This document shows positions 18,576 through 27,032 of a DNA stretch of 64,000 bases, piece by piece (positions within the stretch are counted from its first letter, which is position 1; every line of letters begins with the position of its first letter). The notes under the pieces are model-generated. The model worked only from the letters and a program-made list of their open reading frames with translations. It was not told where the DNA came from and searched no databases. The position numbers were made by a program, and so were the translations under genes. Source of the stretch: Alteromonadaceae bacterium (GTDB taxonomy: Bacteria > Pseudomonadota > Gammaproteobacteria > Enterobacterales > Alteromonadaceae); contig JAESPQ010000052.1 in assembly GCA_016765535.1 (NCBI GenBank), positions 26,110 to 90,109 of the forward strand, written 5' to 3'.

Positions 18576-19703
18576 TTAACTATTATTTTCAGTTGGTAAT
18601 ACTTTTTTGCCTTCGCAAATATTTAACAAGTCAGGAAAAGCATAAACAGATGGACGCCGACCTGCCCCTTCTCGAAGAATAATAATTGGACCATCAGGCT
18701 GTTGTAACTGCCTTAATAGTCCATGCAAAGTAGACTTTCCAATTCCAGAACGTTTTGCAAAATCAGTTGCAATAAATATGGGCTTATCAAACAACGCATC
18801 AACTAGTTGTACAGTGTGTTGTGAATGAGTTAGATCACGAACTTGTACTTTAGTTTCTTCATACAGAGCTATAATTTTATGCAAGCGTCTTACATTTACT
18901 TTTGCTTGCTCTGTCACTCCATTTAAAAAAAATTTAATCCATTCAGTCCATTCTCCACGAGCAGAAATACCAGCTAAACGTTCATAATACTCTTCTCTAT
19001 TGCTTTCCAGATAACCCGATAAGTAAAACATGGGGCTTGATAAGCGTCCTTTAGCAAATAGAAATAGTGGAATTAATAATCGTCCGATACGCCCATTACC
19101 ATCTTTAAACGGATGTAATAATTCAAATTGAGCATGCACAATCGCAGTTTGAGCTAAAATATCAAAATCGTTTATGGATAAGTAATTTTGCCATGCTTCA
19201 AGATGGTCGTGAAGCTGTATTGGGGAAGGAGGCACAAAACTAGCTTCATCAATAGAGCATCCTGCTCTGCCAATCCAATTTTGATCGTTACGAAATTTTC
19301 CTGGAGTTTTGTTTTGCCCTCTAACACTATCCATCAAAATTTGATGTATTTGTAGAATTAAATTGAGACTTAATGGGCGACCATCTTTTAGATAGTCTTG
19401 TGTCACCATAAGTGCTTTCCGATAATTTAAAATCTCTTGTATATCTGCACTTTTAGTTTCATCAAATTCTTCACCCGCCTCTTTTTCTAAAACCTCTTCA
19501 ATAGTAGCCATTGTACCCTCAATTTTAGATGAAAGTACGGCTTCTTGGTTAGTGAGGGGAGATAACATTACTACAGGATTAACAATTCCTTGCAATAGGC
19601 CATTATATTCAGCTAAAGCAGCGTTTGCCTCCCCAACCATTGTAATCAATTCGGCATATTTTAAATTATTGAGAGGTAATATATCTGGATTATAGGGATT
19701 CAT
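18576..19703 (-). CDS. Fic family protein (AMPylator-type) with C-terminal winged helix
   Basis: 375 aa. The N-terminal inhibitory helix motif SSKIEGT (S/TxxxEG/N class) is at about 60-66. The active-site motif HPFKDGNGRIGR is canonical, with catalytic His at about 200. The C-terminal part (DFAKRSGIGKSTLHGLLRQLQ) resembles a winged-helix DNA-binding domain. Such proteins transfer AMP or another nucleotide moiety to hydroxyl side chains, with self-inhibition by the helix glutamate. The gene lies inside the dusA islet and is preceded by a 70-bp tandem repeat array, suggesting autoregulation. Target unknown. Confidence 0.88.
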   Translation of the reverse strand: MNPYNPDILPLNNLKYAELITMVGEANAALAEYNGLLQGIVNPVVMLSPLTNQEAVLSSKIEGTMATIEEVLEKEAGEEFDETKSADIQEILNYRKALMVTQDYLKDGRPLSLNLILQIHQILMDSVRGQNKTPGKFRNDQNWIGRAGCSIDEASFVPPSPIQLHDHLEAWQNYLSINDFDILAQTAIVHAQFELLHPFKDGNGRIGRLLIPLFLFAKGRLSSPMFYLSGYLESNREEYYERLAGISARGEWTEWIKFFLNGVTEQAKVNVRRLHKIIALYEETKVQVRDLTHSQHTVQLVDALFDKPIFIATDFAKRSGIGKSTLHGLLRQLQQPDGPIIILREGAGRRPSVYAFPDLLNICEGKKVLPTENNS

Positions 19704-19760
19704 TTGTCATGCCTATTTAAGTTTAAGTTAATTGTTATTTTTTGTATCATAGCAAGGTTT

Positions 19761-19940
19761 TTTGTGTATGACTAAACCGACAATAGTAAACACAAAGTTG
19801 TTTGTGTATTTTGCGTCATACACAAGATCGTTTGTGTATGGCAAAATCAACAATATTATACACAAAACTTTTTGTGTATTTTGCGTCATACGCAAGATTA
19901 TTTGTGTATGATTAAATTAATAATAGTAAGCACAAGTCAA
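19761..19940. promoter_or_regulatory. 70-bp tandem repeat array of TTTGTGTATG/CATACACAAA operators upstream of fic
   Basis: TTTGTGTATG occurs at 19761, 19831 and 19901 (period 70 bases), each followed by an AATAxTAxxCACAA segment. TTTGTGTATTTTGCGTCATACxCAAGAT lies at 19801 and 19871. The half-sites TTTGTGTAT and ATACACAAA are inverted relative to one another, so each unit holds dyads suited to a dimeric repressor. The array starts about 57 bases upstream of the fic start codon. The Fic C-terminal winged helix is a candidate binder. Confidence 0.7.
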
Positions 19941-20136
19941 TTTATGTTGGTAAATCACATGATGTGACTTTTTTAATATAATAAATTAATTTTTTATATT
20001 AAAAATTATCAGCCCAATCTCTAGCTGTTATTCTCTTTGTTTAATACGTCTTAACCCCGTATAATCCATCATTGTTTTAGGTGCTTTTTACAGTGACAAA
20101 ATTTAACTTTTATTTAAAGGTTTTCTATATAAACAT

Positions 20137-21108
20137 ATGATTTCTCACAAACTATCCGTTGCCCCCATGCTCGATTGGACTGATAAACATTGCCGTTATT
20201 TTTACCGCTTAATGTCAAAACATACGGTGCTGTATACCGAAATGGTAACAACGGGAGCGATATTATTTGGTAAAGGTGATTACCTTGGTTTTAATAAAGA
20301 AGAACACCCTTTAGTTTTACAATTAGGCGGTAGCGATCTACAAGCGTTAACAGAATGCGCAAAAATAGCAGAGCAACAAGGCTACGATGAAATAAATATT
20401 AATGTCGGTTGCCCGTCTGATAGAGTTCAAAATGGTCGTTTTGGCGCGTGCTTAATGGCTGAGCCTGAATTAGTGGCTGAATGCGTTAGTGCCATGCAAG
20501 CAGTAGTGAATATTCCTATTACCGTTAAATCTCGCATTGGCATTGATGATTTAGACAGTTATGAATTTTTACATCAATTTATTGAAACCGTTTCACAGGC
20601 TAATTGCCAACACTTTATTATTCATGCCCGCAAAGCATGGTTAACAGGTTTAAGCCCAAAACAAAACCGTGATGTGCCACCACTGGATTACTCTCGGGTG
20701 TATAAAATTAAACAAGAATTTCCACAGCTAAAAATTTCGATTAATGGTGGTATTAAATCGTTTACCCACGCAAGTGAACATTTGCAACATGTCGATGGTG
20801 TGATGATCGGTCGTGAAATTTATAATTCACCTTATATGTTAGCTGAGGCCGACCAACAAATTTATCAGCAAAACGACAAACGCATAATCTCTCGCACTGA
20901 GGTTGTCGAACAAATGAGTGATTATATTAATAACCATGTCGCTGACGGCGGTAAAGCATGGCATATATTACGACACATGCTTGGTTTGTGTAATGGTTTA
21001 GCGGGAGCGCGACAATTCCGTCGTCATTTAAGTGAATGCGCTAGCGCTGTAAATGCTGATGCTAAAGTTTTACAACAAGCATTTAGTTTTGTTGATATAA
21101 CAGAATAA
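20137..21108 (+). CDS. dusA: tRNA-dihydrouridine(20/20a) synthase DusA
   Basis: 323-aa flavoenzyme that reduces U20/U20a in the tRNA D-loop. It opens with HKLSVAPMLDWTDKHCRYFYRL, the DusA start. The catalytic cysteine is in INVGCPSDRVQNGRFGACLM, with further FMN contacts in VKSRIGID and the phosphate-binding ISINGGIKS ... GVMIGREIY. Length is typical. The first 15 or so codons were probably supplied by the islet upstream, because a second diverged copy of them lies at 18418. The coding sequence is intact. Confidence 0.93.
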   Translation: MISHKLSVAPMLDWTDKHCRYFYRLMSKHTVLYTEMVTTGAILFGKGDYLGFNKEEHPLVLQLGGSDLQALTECAKIAEQQGYDEININVGCPSDRVQNGRFGACLMAEPELVAECVSAMQAVVNIPITVKSRIGIDDLDSYEFLHQFIETVSQANCQHFIIHARKAWLTGLSPKQNRDVPPLDYSRVYKIKQEFPQLKISINGGIKSFTHASEHLQHVDGVMIGREIYNSPYMLAEADQQIYQQNDKRIISRTEVVEQMSDYINNHVADGGKAWHILRHMLGLCNGLAGARQFRRHLSECASAVNADAKVLQQAFSFVDITE

Positions 21109-21147
21109 TAAATCCCCTCCTGCACATACAGTAATTCCTATCTCGCG

Positions 21148-21212
21148 TGGGCATTTCGTTCCTCATGCACCACCCTACAAGTAGCGTAGGGTGGGCACTT
21201 TGCCCACCAATC
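21148..21212. repeat. REP-like GTGGGCA/TGCCCAC palindromic repeat, copy B
   Basis: CGCGTGGGCATTTCGTTCCTCATGCACCACCCTACAAGTAGCGTAGGGTGGGCACTTTGCCCACCA. The halves CACCCTAC and GTAGGGTG pair, as do GTGGGCA and TGCCCAC, giving a long hairpin. It lies between convergent dusA and the aldo/keto reductase gene and could terminate both. Confidence 0.75.
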
Positions 21213-21240
21213 ATCAAATAACACAATAACTATAAACACA

Positions 21241-22293
21241 TTAAAACGGCATCGGGTAACGTTTTAATACTTGTTCAATATCAGCTAATATCTCAGCATT
21301 TAATGGTTGCGTAAAAGCATTAATGTTCTCTTTTAATTGCGCCATCGTGGTGGCACCAATAATGGTAGAAGTAACTCCATTGATTTGATCACACCAAGCC
21401 AATGCTAATGTTACGGGTGAAATATTATGCTTTTTCGCCAATTTTACATAGGCAGCAACCGCTTGATGACTTTGCTCGGTGTCTCTAAATAAACCATTAC
21501 GTTGCATAAATGTCCAACGACTGCCTTGTGGACGCGCGCCCTTAGCATATTTACCCGTTAATAACCCTGTTGCTAATGGCGACCACGGTAAATAAGCAAT
21601 ATTTTCATGCACACAATTTTCAATTAAATAAGGCCAGTCTTTAGTGTGCAGTAGGCTAAATTCGTTTTGAATAGAGACCATACGCGGCAAATCGTGTTTT
21701 TCGCTAAGCCGTAAATATTGATTAATACCCCATGGTGTTTCATCAGACAAGCCACAGTGACGTATTTTACCCGCACGAATACATTGCGCTAAGCCTTGCA
21801 AAATATCTAACATTTGCTCACTTTGTTCATTTGCATCAGCTTGAGTAAAATTAATATTGTTGGGCCATTGATTACCAAAATGCGGCGAAGTGCGATTAGG
21901 CCAATGCAATTGATATAAATCGATATAATCGGTTTGCAAGCGTTTTAAAGAGGCTTCAACTGCTTGTATAACCGTAGCACCGCTCATCAGGCTATTGTCA
22001 CGAATATACGAAAAACCCGGCCCTGCAATTTTAGTGGCTAGCACTATATTTTTACGTTGCTGGGGGTTTGCCGCCAACCAATGACCAATAATACTTTCAG
22101 TTTTACCATAAGTATCTTCGCTCGGTGGTATTGCATACATTTCAGCCGTATCAATAAAATTAATACCTTGTGATAACGCATAATCTAATTGCGCATTGGC
22201 ATCACTTTGATTATTTTGTAATCCCCACGTCATGCTACCCAAGCACACTCGCGACACGGCTATATCGCTACACCCTAACGGTACTTTTTTCAT
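21241..22293 (-). CDS. tas: NADP(H)-dependent aldo/keto reductase, Tas type
   Basis: 350-aa reductase of the aldo/keto reductase superfamily with the Tas/YajO arrangement. The Tas-like N-terminus QLDYALSQGINFIDTAEMYAIPPSEDTYGKTE includes the conserved Asp and the catalytic Tyr. DLYQLHWPNRTSPHFGNQW contains the conserved His. The C-terminal cofactor segment is TSTIIGATTMAQLKENI. Its start is taken at the ATG with GGAG 7 bases upstream. Single-gene unit, substrate unknown. Confidence 0.88.
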   Translation of the reverse strand: MKKVPLGCSDIAVSRVCLGSMTWGLQNNQSDANAQLDYALSQGINFIDTAEMYAIPPSEDTYGKTESIIGHWLAANPQQRKNIVLATKIAGPGFSYIRDNSLMSGATVIQAVEASLKRLQTDYIDLYQLHWPNRTSPHFGNQWPNNINFTQADANEQSEQMLDILQGLAQCIRAGKIRHCGLSDETPWGINQYLRLSEKHDLPRMVSIQNEFSLLHTKDWPYLIENCVHENIAYLPWSPLATGLLTGKYAKGARPQGSRWTFMQRNGLFRDTEQSHQAVAAYVKLAKKHNISPVTLALAWCDQINGVTSTIIGATTMAQLKENINAFTQPLNAEILADIEQVLKRYPMPF

Positions 22294-22458
22294 CAAAACT
22301 CCTTATTAGCTTATATTTTTTATTGCTTGGTTAAATTGACTAATTCGCATGGTTAATTTAACTAAATTTTAGTGTGACATATTATGTCTTATTGTTTTTG
22401 AATTTATTAAAAATAAAATTAACCATACAAATCAACAAATTAAAAAACATTATCTGAT
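22294..22458. other. Intergenic region between tas and the psp promoter
   Basis: About 165 AT-rich bases between divergent units. GTGTGACATATTATGTC at about 22371 contains a GACATA-type palindrome (GACATATTATGTC) and may be an activator site for the sigma-54 promoter downstream; this is inference. Nothing else recognised. Confidence 0.35.
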
Positions 22459-22474
22459 TGGCACATCACTTGTA
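22459..22474 (+). promoter_or_regulatory. Sigma-54-type promoter of the psp operon
   Basis: TGGCACATCACTTGTA matches the -24/-12 consensus TGGCACGrNNNTTGCW with exact spacing; only G7 to A and the C of TTGC to T differ. psp operons are known to be RpoN/PspF dependent, which supports the call. The 100-aa gene begins about 120 bases downstream. Confidence 0.6.
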
Positions 22475-22595
22475 TTAGTAAGAGCATGCAGTAAATAGTG
22501 ATTAAAGCATTTAACTAATTAATCACTATTTTAATTAACTATTATTTTAATTATCTAAGCAAATTAATCAAACAGAGAATCATAAGGAAATCGTC

Positions 22596-22898
22596 ATGAA
22601 AATATTTAATTTAAAAAGCAAAGCAATTATCGCCGTTACCACACTAGGTTTAGCATTAAGTATAAATAGCGCCAATGCTAACGAACAAACCACAAGTTAT
22701 GAAGAAGTGGTTGCCGCTTATATTAGCGCACAAGGGAAACAAATAATGACTGAATTAGCAATTAATTTAGAAAACAATATTGCCAACCAAATACAAAATT
22801 TTCGCAACAAACATAGTGAAGCCAGTAATTCACAAATAATAATTGAAAACATTGCAGTGAAAACAGCAACAAACAAAACAAGCATCACCGAAGATTAA
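22596..22898 (+). CDS. Small exported protein of unknown function, first gene of the psp unit
   Basis: 100 aa with a clear signal peptide (MKIFNLKSKAIIAVTTLGLALSINSANA|NEQ). The rest is hydrophilic, rich in Asn and Gln, and probably helical. I do not recognise a family. AAGGAAATCGTC precedes the ATG. It lies between the sigma-54-type promoter and pspA (45-base gap), so it is likely co-induced with the phage-shock response and could be an envelope-stress periplasmic factor. That role is inference from position only. Confidence 0.7.
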   Translation: MKIFNLKSKAIIAVTTLGLALSINSANANEQTTSYEEVVAAYISAQGKQIMTELAINLENNIANQIQNFRNKHSEASNSQIIIENIAVKTATNKTSITED

Positions 22899-22943
22899 TG
22901 TTAAACAAACCAACAAACTTTACTTAAAAAAAGGATACCAATC

Positions 22944-23606
22944 ATGGGCATTTTTACTCGATTTACCGACATTGTAAACGCTAATCTAAATAACATGTTA
23001 GACAAAGCAGAAAACCCTGAAAAGATGATCAAAATGATCATTCAAGAAATGGAAGAAACACTCGTTGAGGTGAGATCTACCGCAGCACGTTCAATTGCAG
23101 AAAAGAAAACCATTTTACGAGAAGTTCGTTTACTTGAAGCTAGCATTGAGCAATGGCAACAAAAAGCAGAATTAGCCTTGAGTAAAAATCGTGAAGATTT
23201 AGCTCGAGCAGCACTCACTGAAAAACAAAACGCACAGGCTAAAATTAATGGTGTGCAAGAAGATTTACAACAATTAGACGAGAATTTAAACGCCATACAA
23301 GCAGACAGCCAACGCTTACAAACCAAGTTAAGCGAAGCCAAACGTAAACAAGAAGCATATACCCTGCGCCAACAATCAGCGCAGGTGCGTTTAAAAGTAA
23401 GAACTAAAGCACAGATTCATAATATTGATGATGCCATTGTTAAATTTGAACGCTATCAGCAAAAAATTGATCGTCTTGAAGCCGAAGTTGAGTCTTATGA
23501 ATTTACTGAAAATAAAGACTTAGCAAGCCAATTTAAAACGCTTGAACAAGATGAAAATATTGAACAAGAGCTAGCACAATTAAAAAAGCACGTAGCTAAT
23601 AGTTAA
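22944..23606 (+). CDS. pspA: Phage shock protein A, ESCRT-III-like membrane-remodelling protein
   Basis: 220-aa coiled-coil protein of the PspA/IM30 family. The N-terminal amphipathic start MGIFTRFTDIVNANLNNMLDKAENPEKMIKMIIQEMEETL is diagnostic, and long heptad-rich helices run to about residue 190. PspA binds stressed inner membrane and in the resting state inhibits the activator PspF. AAGGATACC precedes the start. Followed by a small peptide, a PspC-domain gene and a membrane protein. Confidence 0.95.
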   Translation: MGIFTRFTDIVNANLNNMLDKAENPEKMIKMIIQEMEETLVEVRSTAARSIAEKKTILREVRLLEASIEQWQQKAELALSKNREDLARAALTEKQNAQAKINGVQEDLQQLDENLNAIQADSQRLQTKLSEAKRKQEAYTLRQQSAQVRLKVRTKAQIHNIDDAIVKFERYQQKIDRLEAEVESYEFTENKDLASQFKTLEQDENIEQELAQLKKHVANS

Positions 23607-23633
23607 CTATAGAGAATAGAGAGAGAGAAAAAG

Positions 23634-23723
23634 ATGATGATATCAGCAATGATTTTATGTTTATTACCAGCGGTAACTGTATTTGTTGGCGCTGACATCA
23701 TCGCACTTTTTGAGTCTAAATAA
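23634..23723 (+). CDS. 29-aa single-pass membrane peptide in the pspB position
   Basis: Too short for the ORF track. ATGATGATATCAGC opens a 29-codon frame (MMISAMILCLLPAVTVFVGADIIALFESK) ending TAA. AGAGAGAGAAAAAG upstream is a fair ribosome binding site. The peptide is almost entirely one hydrophobic helix. It occupies the slot where pspB lies in Escherichia or Vibrio, but lacks the coiled-coil half of PspB. Either a very short analogue or an unrelated regulatory peptide. Confidence 0.55.
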   Translation: MMISAMILCLLPAVTVFVGADIIALFESK

Positions 23724-23766
23724 TCACTTTTAAAGTGCTTAAAACAATAACACTTAAGGAATACTC

Positions 23767-24009
23767 ATGAATTACCAAAGAGAATATAATTATCGCGAAA
23801 ACCACTCAGCTGATAAAAAAGAACAAGGTTTGAGCAAAAATAAACGTTATAAAAAGCTCTCTGGAGTTTGTGCTGGTATTGCTAAACATTATTGTTTTCC
23901 GCGTTTAGGGGTAAGAATTGCCACGGTAAGTGTATTTTTATTATTTCCAATGGCGGTTGCTATTGCTTATTTACTCGCAACAATAATTTTACCTAATACA
24001 GAATATTAA
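23767..24009 (+). CDS. pspC: PspC-domain envelope stress membrane protein
   Basis: 80-aa protein. A hydrophilic N-terminus leads to the PspC signature KRYKKLSGVCAGIAKHYCFPRLGVRIATVSVFLLFPMAVAIAYLLATIILP with one or two membrane segments. It is shorter than E. coli PspC (119 aa) and lacks its C-terminal leucine-zipper region. AAGGAATACTC precedes the start. It probably senses envelope stress and relieves PspA inhibition. Confidence 0.85.
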   Translation: MNYQREYNYRENHSADKKEQGLSKNKRYKKLSGVCAGIAKHYCFPRLGVRIATVSVFLLFPMAVAIAYLLATIILPNTEY

Positions 24010-24021
24010 GAGGTGTTTGTG

Positions 24022-24360
24022 ATGTCTTTTTTCAAATCTTTATTATTAGCAATATTTATAACCTTATTTTTAACCTACGTATTAGGTTCAAGCATGGTAG
24101 AAATGTTTGATATTAATATTTATATGGGTGACAGTTTGATTGAACCGCTAAAAGCGATCAGTATTTCTGCCCTAGTAATTTTACTACTTGTCTTAGTTGC
24201 CGTTGCTATAGTAATGAGTGTATTTGGTGGCATTATTTTTGTGAGTTTATTAGTACTAGGCTCTCTCGCTATGGTGGCCATTGGTGTATTTTGGCCTGTA
24301 TTATTAATTGCCCTAGTTATATGGTTATTCGCCCGCGACAAACAGCCTCAACAAGCTTAA
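24022..24360 (+). CDS. Small polytopic membrane protein at the end of the psp unit
   Basis: 112 aa when started at the ATG preceded by AAGAGGTG; the track uses a GTG nine bases upstream. Three to four hydrophobic helices (SLLLAIFITLFLTYVLG; ISALVILLLVLVAVAIVMSVFGGIIFVSLLVLGSLAMVAIGVFWPVLLIALVIWLF). Family not recognised. It follows pspC by 12 bases and is likely the last gene of the operon, ending at REP-like repeats. Confidence 0.7.
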   Translation: MSFFKSLLLAIFITLFLTYVLGSSMVEMFDINIYMGDSLIEPLKAISISALVILLLVLVAVAIVMSVFGGIIFVSLLVLGSLAMVAIGVFWPVLLIALVIWLFARDKQPQQA

Positions 24361-24365
24361 TGCTT

Positions 24366-24435
24366 ATATCGCGTGGGCATTTCGTCCCTCATGCACACCC
24401 TACAAATAGCGTAGGGTGTAACTTTGCCCACCAAC
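24366..24435. repeat. REP-like palindromic repeat, copy C
   Basis: ATCGCGTGGGCATTTCGTCCCTCATGCACACCCTACAAATAGCGTAGGGTGTAACTTTGCCCACCA. Same family as copies A, B and D, with a shortened centre (CACACCCTAC / GTAGGGTGT). Confidence 0.7.
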
Positions 24436-24484
24436 AATTAACTTATTTACTCGCGATAAATAACACCAACAAGCTTAATGCTTT

Positions 24485-24557
24485 TCGCGTGGGCATTTCG
24501 TTCCTCATGTACACCCTACTTTCATTCAACGTAGGGTGGGCAACTTTGCCCACCAGC
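24485..24557. repeat. REP-like palindromic repeat, copy D
   Basis: TCGCGTGGGCATTTCGTTCCTCATGTACACCCTACTTTCATTCAACGTAGGGTGGGCAACTTTGCCCACCA. Tandem with copy C, about 115 bases away. The pair sits between the convergent psp operon and mrcB. The intervening bases (TTACTCGCGATAAATAACACCAACAAGCTTAATGC) partly repeat the end of the upstream gene, which suggests a local duplication that carried the repeat. Confidence 0.7.
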
Positions 24558-24565
24558 AGCACAAT

Positions 24566-26950
24566 TTAACCGCCAAACAAACGCTCAAGCCACGAGCGTT
24601 TTTTATTTTTATTGGTTTTCTTATCTAATAGCTTATCACGTACTTTAGCGCATTTATCTTTTATCACCACGCCCACTTTAACGGCTGGATATTCAACAAC
24701 ATCACTGCATTTTGCCGTGACAGCATTCCCTGTTTTTTGCTCAAACAATATCATCGCCATATTATCTGGCATCACTAACGGTTTATCGATAACACCTAAT
24801 TTTTTCATAAAGTTGGCAAACAATACCAACGCGCCGCTACTACCCGTTAATTTACTCGGTTTATTATCATCTCGCCCAACCCAAGTCGTCACTAAATGCT
24901 TTGCATCATAACCAACAAACCAACTATCGCGTAATTTGTTGGTCGTGCCTGTTTTACCCGCTAAAGGATGATGAGGTAAGCGCCAACTAAGCGATCTTGC
25001 CGTACCCTGCTTCGCCACTTTGCGCAAAGCATAATTAAGTAAATAATTACCATTGCTTGATATGCGCTGTTCTTTAGTTGTTGGTGCTTGCCATAATAAT
25101 TCATCATCTCCCGTATAAATCGCACTAATAACATGTTGCTTTTGATAAAAACCTTGCCCTGCTATCGCCATATAAAGCTGATTAACTTCAACAGGCGAAA
25201 GGTTAATCGATCCTAATAATAGCGAAGGTCTTAATACTAAAGGGTGATCATAGCCTAATAAAGACAATGACTGTGCAACCTTATCTAACCCTAGCGACAA
25301 CCCTAAATTAACCGTTGGCACATTTAACGAATGCACTAGCGCATAAAGCAAACTCACTTGTCCGCGATATTTACCATCATAATTTTTGGGTTGCCAGAGG
25401 TGATTTGAATTATTGTTTATTTTTATCGGCTTATCTTGCAAAGGTGTGGCTAAATTGTAATCTTGATAACGCTCTAAAGCGGCTAAATAAACCGCAGGTT
25501 TTACCAAAGATCCTATCGGACGTTTAGCCTTTAACGCACGATTAAAGCCAGCATAATTAACTTCTCGACCGCCAACCAACGCTTGAATTTCACCGCTCTC
25601 AATATCAGTCACTAGCATTGCCACTTCTAAACGACTCACTTGGTGTTTTTTCTCAAGTAAAGGTAATTGCTGTTGTACTGTTTGCTCAAGCAAATGCTGA
25701 CTACGTATATCAAAGCCCGTAAAAACACGTAATCCTGAGGGTACTTTAAACTCCGCTACTAAATTTTTTAAATGTTGTTTTAATTCTTGTTTTACCAACT
25801 GCATATAAGCAGGATAAACTTTTTTATGCATACGGCGCTGAGCACGAATAGACAAACTAGCGTCTAACGCTTGTTCAAACTCAATGCGATTTATAAAGTG
25901 TTGCTCAAACATTAATCGCAATACTAAATCACGACGATTTCGAGCGCGCTCAGCATGACGCCACGGATCGTAATAACTTGGCCCTTTAATTTGAGCAATT
26001 AATAAGGCAATTTGTGCATTGCTCAGTTGTTCAAGTTTTTTACCAAAATAAAACTTGCTCGCCAAACCAAAACCATAAATACCTTTCGCAGCATTTTGGC
26101 CTAAATACACTTCATTAATATAAGCTTCAAGTAATTGATCTTTACTGTATCTATGTTCAATGATCAGCGCCATAAATGCTTCATTAATTTTACGACTTAG
26201 AGTACGGCTGCGGGTTAAAAACATATTTTTAACCAATTGCTGTGTTAACGTGCTACCACCTTGCACCGTGCGCCCGGCACTAATATTTGCCATTAACGCC
26301 CGCAAAATACCTAACGGCGCAATGCCAACATGGTAATAAAAGTTTCTATCTTCTACCAGTAACAAAGTATCGATAATTTTTTCTGGCACTTGTTCTAACG
26401 AGACTAAAATACGATCTTCTTTATTGCTCGGCACAATGCGATCAAGCAATATCGGTTCTAATTGCACCTGCTTTACAGAAAAATCATCAGCAAATAATTG
26501 GCTAATTTGATTGTTACTTATAACAATAGACAACTTAGTGGCTTTTTCTGCCCCTAAACCAAAGTCAAAAGCACGTCGATAAATCGTAATTTTCTGGTGA
26601 TTATTTTGTGAGTTTAGTGAATATTCACCCGCTTGTTTTACTTGTACAACTTTTTTATAACCTGATAAGTTGAGTGTTTTTATCAGCCGCTTTACATTAA
26701 TTTTTTGCTGGTTTTGTAAAGTAAATACTTTACCATAAACTTGCACAGGCACTTGCCAACGAGCGCCTTCAAAGGTGTTTTTTACCTTGCCGTCAAGGTA
26801 AATAAAGTAAATAACTAAACCCAGTACTAGCGCCAAAGATAGCTTTAAAGTAACTGACCATAGCCAAGCAAAGAATAATTTTGAACGACTGTCAGCAGAG
26901 ACAGCAAAAGATGGTTTTTCATGAACAGGTGAAGTTTTTTTAGACGGCAT
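24566..26950 (-). CDS. mrcB: Penicillin-binding protein 1B, bifunctional peptidoglycan synthase
   Basis: About 794 aa when started at MPSKKTSPVHEK; the upstream in-frame ATG adds a hydrophobic stub. After a cytoplasmic tail comes a membrane anchor (LALVLGLVIYFIYL) and a UB2H-like domain. The GT51 glycosyltransferase follows, with VEDRNFYYHVGI and GGSTLTQQLVKNMFL. The transpeptidase carries SxxK in GSLVKP, SxN in HSLNVP and KTGTT. The C-terminus is short and basic. It polymerises and crosslinks peptidoglycan. In related genomes it lies directly downstream of hrpB; that link is now broken by the island. Confidence 0.94.
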   Translation of the reverse strand: MPSKKTSPVHEKPSFAVSADSRSKLFFAWLWSVTLKLSLALVLGLVIYFIYLDGKVKNTFEGARWQVPVQVYGKVFTLQNQQKINVKRLIKTLNLSGYKKVVQVKQAGEYSLNSQNNHQKITIYRRAFDFGLGAEKATKLSIVISNNQISQLFADDFSVKQVQLEPILLDRIVPSNKEDRILVSLEQVPEKIIDTLLLVEDRNFYYHVGIAPLGILRALMANISAGRTVQGGSTLTQQLVKNMFLTRSRTLSRKINEAFMALIIEHRYSKDQLLEAYINEVYLGQNAAKGIYGFGLASKFYFGKKLEQLSNAQIALLIAQIKGPSYYDPWRHAERARNRRDLVLRLMFEQHFINRIEFEQALDASLSIRAQRRMHKKVYPAYMQLVKQELKQHLKNLVAEFKVPSGLRVFTGFDIRSQHLLEQTVQQQLPLLEKKHQVSRLEVAMLVTDIESGEIQALVGGREVNYAGFNRALKAKRPIGSLVKPAVYLAALERYQDYNLATPLQDKPIKINNNSNHLWQPKNYDGKYRGQVSLLYALVHSLNVPTVNLGLSLGLDKVAQSLSLLGYDHPLVLRPSLLLGSINLSPVEVNQLYMAIAGQGFYQKQHVISAIYTGDDELLWQAPTTKEQRISSNGNYLLNYALRKVAKQGTARSLSWRLPHHPLAGKTGTTNKLRDSWFVGYDAKHLVTTWVGRDDNKPSKLTGSSGALVLFANFMKKLGVIDKPLVMPDNMAMILFEQKTGNAVTAKCSDVVEYPAVKVGVVIKDKCAKVRDKLLDKKTNKNKKRSWLERLFGG

Positions 26951-27032
26951 AAACTCAGCTAAAATAAGGCAGTAAATCAACTGCGCTTATCATAAAACAA
27001 GCGCGGTTAATTCCCTATTAATTTTTAATGAA

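Larger units (their letters stand above)
18463..20181. mobile_element. Remnant islet inserted at the 5' end of dusA, carrying fic
   Basis: About 1.7 kb bounded by the displaced dusA 5' copy and the reconstituted dusA. An 11-bp inverted pair (CATGTGATTTA at about 18465 and TAAATCACATG at about 19953) lies just inside the ends. The 5' end of dusA is an established integration site for genomic islands with dedicated tyrosine integrases. No integrase is left here, so this is a decayed or mobilisable remnant. The only gene is fic. Confidence 0.7.

Noticed and set aside
24583-24612. AACGCTC-AAGCCAC-GAGCGTTTTTTATT hairpin with T run, resembling a terminator
   Set aside because: It lies inside the mrcB coding sequence and encodes its C-terminus; it could at most act on plus-strand read-through from the psp operon.
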